From: a virus
Strand: one strand, 5' to 3'
Virus record (IMG/VR): IMGVR_UViG_3300032326_000453
Coordinates: 1 to 25,594 of that record
DNA: 25,594 nt
The notes beneath the pieces are model-generated. The model had not been told where the DNA came from. It did no database searches and worked only from the letters and a program-made list of their open reading frames with translations. Shown in pieces: positions 21,889 to 25,594 of this stretch (positions within the stretch are counted from its first letter, which is position 1; every line of letters starts with the position of its first letter). A program made the position numbers and the translations under genes.

Positions 21889-23000
21889 TATACTAATTCC
21901 ACAAATTTACCAGTTATTATAATTTCATCACCACTATCTACAACGAAAGGTACAGTAAAATTAAATGTCAAATTGTAATTAGAATAAGATGTAGTAAAAT
22001 GTGTTTGGTCGTAATATCTTACACCATTTATATACAATTTTACATCATATAATATATTATCAATTTCAACACCAGAAGTGACTACGGATGATAATGTAGA
22101 TGGTGCAGGTATTAACTTAATTCCATTAAAAGTTATTACATCATCGGACACAGGTCTTTGTGATAAACTACTATTTAAGGATAAAAAATCTATTAAATCT
22201 TTATTATCATAATATGGTGATGGTGTTGTCAATAATCCTTCAAGTCTACCAGTACCACTCGTAATATCAACTTCGGTAGACATTACAATTCTTTTTGTAG
22301 ATATTGATTTTTTAGTAGTTGGTTGGCCATCAAATTTTTCCGGTAATAAATAAGCTTTAACTGCAACTGTAAATTGTAGTCTATTTATTCTTTCACTATT
22401 TTCACCAACTTCATTTACAACATCAAAATCGGAAACTTCTGTTCTGAATTTAAATTTATCTTTATCTCCCCAAAATGTTCCAGCATATTGTAATTGTTCT
22501 ATCACTTCGTTTAAATGTTCGGTATAAGAAGTCCAAACCATACACTCATAACTAACCTCTACATATTTTGGCATAGTTATACTATACAATTCATATTTTG
22601 GTGCTACCGTTTTACCCAATAAACTAAATCTATCGTATCTATTATCTTTTGACCACTTTGTAATCGTTGGATATGAAACATGTCTGTTTAACATTGGCAT
22701 ATTCTCATCCTTACCAACCGATGTTCTTCTAATCATCATTATTGGTAATTGTATTCTACCTTTGTTATCTCTATAAACCCCATCTCTTCTTGCACCATTC
22801 CATCTTTCCGAATTACCATATATTACAGGTATTTTCAAAGATTTACCATTATCATCCAATTCAGGTAAAACTGTATCTTCTAAATAAGACATCATTGCAT
22901 AGTCAATATCAAAAAGAGATATTTTTTGTTTAACATCTCCTTTGGTTGACTTTATCTGATTTGCCCTATTTAAATCGGGTCTAAGTGGGTTAGTAGACAT
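21888..23000 (-). CDS. T4 gp15-like tail sheath stabilizer / tail terminator protein
   Basis: A 370-residue protein resembling T4 gp15, the tail-end protein that caps the sheath and tube and joins the head. Evidence: KIPVIYGNSERWNGARRDGV followed by YRDNKGRIQLPIMMIRR (residues 57-92), then YSITMPKYVEVSYECMVWTS, LNEVIEQLQYAGTFWGDKD and a conserved FTVAVKAYLLPEKF strand, the same order as in T4 gp15 (IPVTYASKEHF ..., YELSIFTRYEDDMFQIVEQI ..., LTFEVNGWMYP). T4 gp15 is 272 residues; here about 100 to 125 additional C-terminal residues form an unknown beta domain (TFNGIKLIPAPST, YDVKLYINGVRYYDQTHFTT, GDEIIITGKFVEL). It follows gp13- and gp14-like genes, matching T4 order, 1 base after the gp14-like stop. 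Confidence 0.82.
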   Translation of the reverse strand: MSTNPLRPDLNRANQIKSTKGDVKQKISLFDIDYAMMSYLEDTVLPELDDNGKSLKIPVIYGNSERWNGARRDGVYRDNKGRIQLPIMMIRRTSVGKDENMPMLNRHVSYPTITKWSKDNRYDRFSLLGKTVAPKYELYSITMPKYVEVSYECMVWTSYTEHLNEVIEQLQYAGTFWGDKDKFKFRTEVSDFDVVNEVGENSERINRLQFTVAVKAYLLPEKFDGQPTTKKSISTKRIVMSTEVDITSGTGRLEGLLTTPSPYYDNKDLIDFLSLNSSLSQRPVSDDVITFNGIKLIPAPSTLSSVVTSGVEIDNILYDVKLYINGVRYYDQTHFTTSYSNYNLTFNFTVPFVVDSGDEIIITGKFVELV

Positions 23001-23001
23001 A

Positions 23002-23457
23002 TTATTTTATTCTTTCTTCAATGTTTAAAGATGATTTTCTTACCATAAATGTAGAACATACTACGCTAAAGTTGTGTGATGGTAATCCACCTACAAATTG
23101 AACTTCGGTTGTATTGTCAATCTCATAATAAGAATTGTCAAAGTAAATAACATCACCAATTTCTGGGTATGTATTTTTTTCTTCTAACATCCATCTATCA
23201 AATCTAAATTCTATATTTTGTGATGTATCTGCACCAAATCCCTCATATCCTGCAGTTTGACCAGATTTATTTATTAAAACATTCAACTCAACTCCTGGAT
23301 ACCAAGTTTTATTAGTAGCTTCACCATACAAATTAATTTTAGTTTCATTCAAATTTACTTTAAATAAAACTGCAATGTTTTCTACAACATCGTCTACCAC
23401 TTCTCTGGCAAAACTCTTAAATAATTCGATATCTCTACCGACTGCAAATTTTGGCAT
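23002..23457 (-). CDS. T4 gp14-like neck protein
   Basis: A 151-residue protein placed between gp13-like and gp15-like genes, where T4 has neck protein gp14. The GDVIYFDNSYYEIDN segment (about residues 100-114) matches the GDLIYFxxxxxxFEI region seen in gp14 homologues, and FRFDRWMLEEKNTYPEIGDV precedes it as expected for the link to the next strand. It is shorter than T4 gp14 (256 residues), so only the core seems kept. In T4, gp13 and gp14 form the neck that closes the filled head and provides the site for the tail. The start is 1 base after the gp13-like stop. Assignment rests on context plus this motif. Confidence 0.65.
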   Translation of the reverse strand: MPKFAVGRDIELFKSFAREVVDDVVENIAVLFKVNLNETKINLYGEATNKTWYPGVELNVLINKSGQTAGYEGFGADTSQNIEFRFDRWMLEEKNTYPEIGDVIYFDNSYYEIDNTTEVQFVGGLPSHNFSVVCSTFMVRKSSLNIEERIK

Positions 23458-23458
23458 A

Positions 23459-24658
23459 TTATCCTACATATAATTTTAAAGGAACTTTTCTCAACATTTC
23501 TTGATGATGACTTGATTCATGTGCTTTATTTTCCATCACATTCTTCCTACTCATTTCATTTAGATTTTCTCTAAGTTGTTCAATCAACATATCTTTTTCA
23601 ACTTGAGCTTCTGCTCTCAATGCTGCACCATCTAATTGAATATCACCATCCGGAATAGGAACTGAACTATACTTTTCTCTAATTGCACCTAATAATTCTT
23701 TTGCAAGTGCAAGTGTATATTTTCTAATCCATTGTTTACCCACATCATTTATATTTCTATATTGAATAAAATCATATGGTAAATCAGAATAGTCAGAAAG
23801 TGAATCTGCTTGAATAGTTTGTGAATCATGTTCAAATTCATCTCTACTCATATATTCAAAATAAACCTTCTTCATAGTATTCACAGTTGGAACAGGAAAT
23901 ATCTCCAATTTATTATCTACTATATTAAAACTATGATGTGACTTTCTAATATGGTCATTAAATTCAATTTGTTGCATTCTTAACACATCTTCATATAAAG
24001 GCATCATTAAGAATTGTGCTGCTGGAGAATAGTTACCAAATCCTAATTCTGAAATTAAGTTTAATGTACCCTGTGCACCAACCGAATATGGGTCAAAAAA
24101 TCTTGTGATTGCAGGAATTGCTTCGTGATATACTCTTGTCACATCTATTGTAGAACTTCCACTAAATATAGTTGAAAGTGATTGACCACTTTGAACATCT
24201 ATTGCAGAGTTCAATAAATCATATATTTGAACAGATGCAGTTAAATTTACATAAGCTTTTTTAATTCCAGTATTTCCACCTACACCTGCCAATGTTCCAT
24301 ATTGTTGTGACATACGAACTGCAGTTGGTAAGAATGAACCATCTACAAGAGTCTGTGATAAGTTATTATATTTTGTTTTTGGTTGACCTCTTAAAATATC
24401 AATATTATTTCTAATATTAAATTGGTTTACCTGTGCAGAATATTCCGAAGTTGCTTCTTCAAAACATGCCCAAATTTGTTCATTATCTAATTCAATATTA
24501 ACAATAGGATATCCTAATCTTTTTGCAACCCAAACAGATGTTCTAGGTGCATCATTTCTAAAATCTACATCATTATCGTATAATCCGAATGGAGTTGGCA
24601 TTAATGATGATGAAAATTCTGATGCAGATGAACCCGTCCAATATGTGTTTACAGACAT
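23459..24658 (-). CDS. T4 gp13-like neck protein
   Basis: A 399-residue neck/head-completion protein. Two regions support gp13: the N-terminal LGYPIVNIELDNEQIWACFE (residues 48-67), parallel to the LGAPxxNVELTxxQI segment of T4-like gp13, and the C-terminal QWIRKYTLALAKELLGAIRE followed by KYSSVPIPDGDIQLDG (from about 312), a hallmark of gp13-type proteins in T4-like marine phages. T4 gp13 is 309 residues, so this one is longer, with an extra N-terminal 40 residues and an insertion around 110-180. In T4 it binds the portal ring with gp14 after packaging. It starts after a 53-base gap carrying the ATATTTAT motif, so it may head the neck-gene transcription unit. Confidence 0.8.
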   Translation of the reverse strand: MSVNTYWTGSSASEFSSSLMPTPFGLYDNDVDFRNDAPRTSVWVAKRLGYPIVNIELDNEQIWACFEEATSEYSAQVNQFNIRNNIDILRGQPKTKYNNLSQTLVDGSFLPTAVRMSQQYGTLAGVGGNTGIKKAYVNLTASVQIYDLLNSAIDVQSGQSLSTIFSGSSTIDVTRVYHEAIPAITRFFDPYSVGAQGTLNLISELGFGNYSPAAQFLMMPLYEDVLRMQQIEFNDHIRKSHHSFNIVDNKLEIFPVPTVNTMKKVYFEYMSRDEFEHDSQTIQADSLSDYSDLPYDFIQYRNINDVGKQWIRKYTLALAKELLGAIREKYSSVPIPDGDIQLDGAALRAEAQVEKDMLIEQLRENLNEMSRKNVMENKAHESSHHQEMLRKVPLKLYVG

Positions 24659-24684
24659 TACTTAAAATTTATAGTTTTACTACT

Positions 24685-24692
24685 ATAAATAT
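24685..24692 (-). promoter_or_regulatory. Recurrent ATATTTAT upstream motif before the neck genes
   Basis: Coding-strand TATATTTATAG in the 53-bp gap, 26 bases before the ATG at 24658. A separate TATAAATT lies nearer the start (about 12 bases before it) and resembles the T4 late promoter TATAAATA. Either could drive the neck genes. Confidence 0.4.
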
Positions 24693-24711
24693 AAGAATAA
24701 AAAAAGAAGTG

Positions 24712-25594
24712 TTAAGCTATTTGTGTCAATGTTACAATTACCGATGGTGTTGCTGGTCTTGCTGGTGTTGATTGTACCCCTTTAGCTTGTAGTTGTCCGT
24801 TTGCCGTTGTTTTTGACCAATACAATTCCACATAACTTCCAGATGATATTGGAGTTAAGAAGTTTAATGCTGCTACTTGGAATCCACCACCATTTATCTT
24901 CTCAATAGTGAAATCCGTATTTGAATTAGCCATATTTGAACCTGTCATAGCAAACCAAACAGAAAAATCACATGCTTCATTTGCAGTTGTATGCAATTGT
25001 GCTGAAAATTGAATATTATATAATCCCGTATTTTGTGCATAAATTCTAGTTGGGAATCCACTACCATTATTACCAACATAGAAACCAGAACTACCATCGG
25101 TTTGAGTTTCTAATTTCATAGCGTATGCCGTATTGGCCGAACCAGATTGTGTTTGTAATGAACACCATTGTCCGTAGTTGAATTGTTTGTTTCCATTTAC
25201 ATAGAAACCATCGGTGATATTTAACGATGAACTCACATATAGAGAACCACTAATACCTTGTGAACCACTAAATACATTTGAACCAGTTGTTGCGAATGAA
25301 GCAGTATCTAATGTTTGTGAAGAACTAATAAATCCTAATGCGGTTATTTGTGCAGATGAACTTATAATACTTCTACCTTTTGTTTCAAAAGATGAAGTTG
25401 ATACTAATGTTGTTCTATTACCATTTCCACCTACCCAAGTATATCCCTCTTCTAATGAAGATGTGAATGTTCCACTTACGAATAAACCACTTGTATCTAT
25501 TTGTGCAGATAATACTCGTGTAGTATTCCCTATTGGTGTGTTAAATAATCTATACGCGGTGCCAAAACTAGAAGTTGTAAAATTTTCAAGTGCA
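24712..25594 (-). CDS. 3' part of a tail fibre with C1q/jelly-roll-like C-terminal head
   Basis: The frame is open from the window edge (first full codon at 25593) to the stop at 24712, about 294 codons; the true start lies outside. A GTG at 25236 is internal and not a start. The first 120 residues are fibre stalk with TSSFETKGRSIISSSAQITA and FATTGSNVFSGSQGISGSLY, closely matching stretches in the 900-aa fibre. The C-terminal 155 residues form a beta domain: WCSLQTQSGSANTAYAMKLE, NTGLYNIQFSAQLHT, ACDFSVWFAMTGSNMANSNT, SSGSYVELYWSKT and a closing PATPSVIVTLTQIA, the strand order of C1q/TNF-like heads found in phage receptor-binding proteins. It precedes the neck genes with a 53-base gap. Likely a trimeric receptor-binding fibre. 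Confidence 0.8.
   Translation of the reverse strand, partial: ALENFTTSSFGTAYRLFNTPIGNTTRVLSAQIDTSGLFVSGTFTSSLEEGYTWVGGNGNRTTLVSTSSFETKGRSIISSSAQITALGFISSSQTLDTASFATTGSNVFSGSQGISGSLYVSSSLNITDGFYVNGNKQFNYGQWCSLQTQSGSANTAYAMKLETQTDGSSGFYVGNNGSGFPTRIYAQNTGLYNIQFSAQLHTTANEACDFSVWFAMTGSNMANSNTDFTIEKINGGGFQVAALNFLTPISSGSYVELYWSKTTANGQLQAKGVQSTPARPATPSVIVTLTQIA

Noticed and set aside
24712-25236. Treating the GTG at 25236 as the start of a 174-aa protein
   Set aside because: The same frame stays open to the window edge and encodes fibre stalk sequence homologous to the 900-aa fibre, so this is an internal codon.

Overview
The window is part of the virion-structural region of a tailed phage, most likely a large T4-like myovirus. 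The DNA is AT-rich, every convincing gene lies on the minus strand, genes are separated by a few bases or overlap, and no metabolic, replication, tRNA, rRNA, IS or CRISPR features were recognised. Neck and tail-completion proteins resembling T4 gp13, gp14 and gp15 occur in T4 order. The host cannot be named. A Bacteroidota host is an inference from weak or absent Shine-Dalgarno sequences, a recurrent upstream ATATTTAT motif resembling the Bacteroidota -7 box (TAnnTTTG), and fibre C-terminal tips of a kind I associate with Bacteroidota phages.

Read in the direction of transcription (high to low coordinates): (1) 25594-24712, the 3' part of a fibre ending in a jelly-roll-like head; (2) 24658-21888, gp13-, gp14- and gp15-like proteins; (3) 21888-20892, two unrecognised small proteins in overlapping frames; (4) 20890-6217, a long run of fibre/adhesin genes: a 900-aa fibre, two tandem LamG-like lectin proteins, a 299-aa coiled-coil-like fibre, a 1499-aa repeat fibre, two short fibre proteins (186 and 238 aa), an 867-aa collagen-containing fibre and a 314-aa collagen-like protein with an S74 autoprotease/chaperone tail; (5) 6190-4057, a 2-oxoglutarate/Fe(II) oxygenase, a five-bladed-propeller protein resembling GH130 and a TPR protein; (6) 4028-698, a small Cys-containing tail protein, a second S74 fibre and a GT-B glycosyltransferase; (7) 698-1, the start of a structural protein interrupted at Cys168 by what looks like a Hint (intein/hedgehog-type) domain that runs off the window.

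The most interesting reading is a fibre-making and fibre-decorating island. The proline-rich collagen-like protein lies immediately upstream of a prolyl-hydroxylase-like oxygenase, and carbohydrate-related genes (GH130-like propeller, TPR partner, glycosyltransferase) are interleaved with the fibres. This suggests post-translational hydroxylation and glycosylation of virion fibres, but it is a hypothesis. The fibre genes also share exchangeable modules of 417 to 540 bp, consistent with adhesin diversification by recombination. The window has no gene-free stretch over 300 bases; the longest gaps are 10519-10635, 3491-3590 and 15724-15820.
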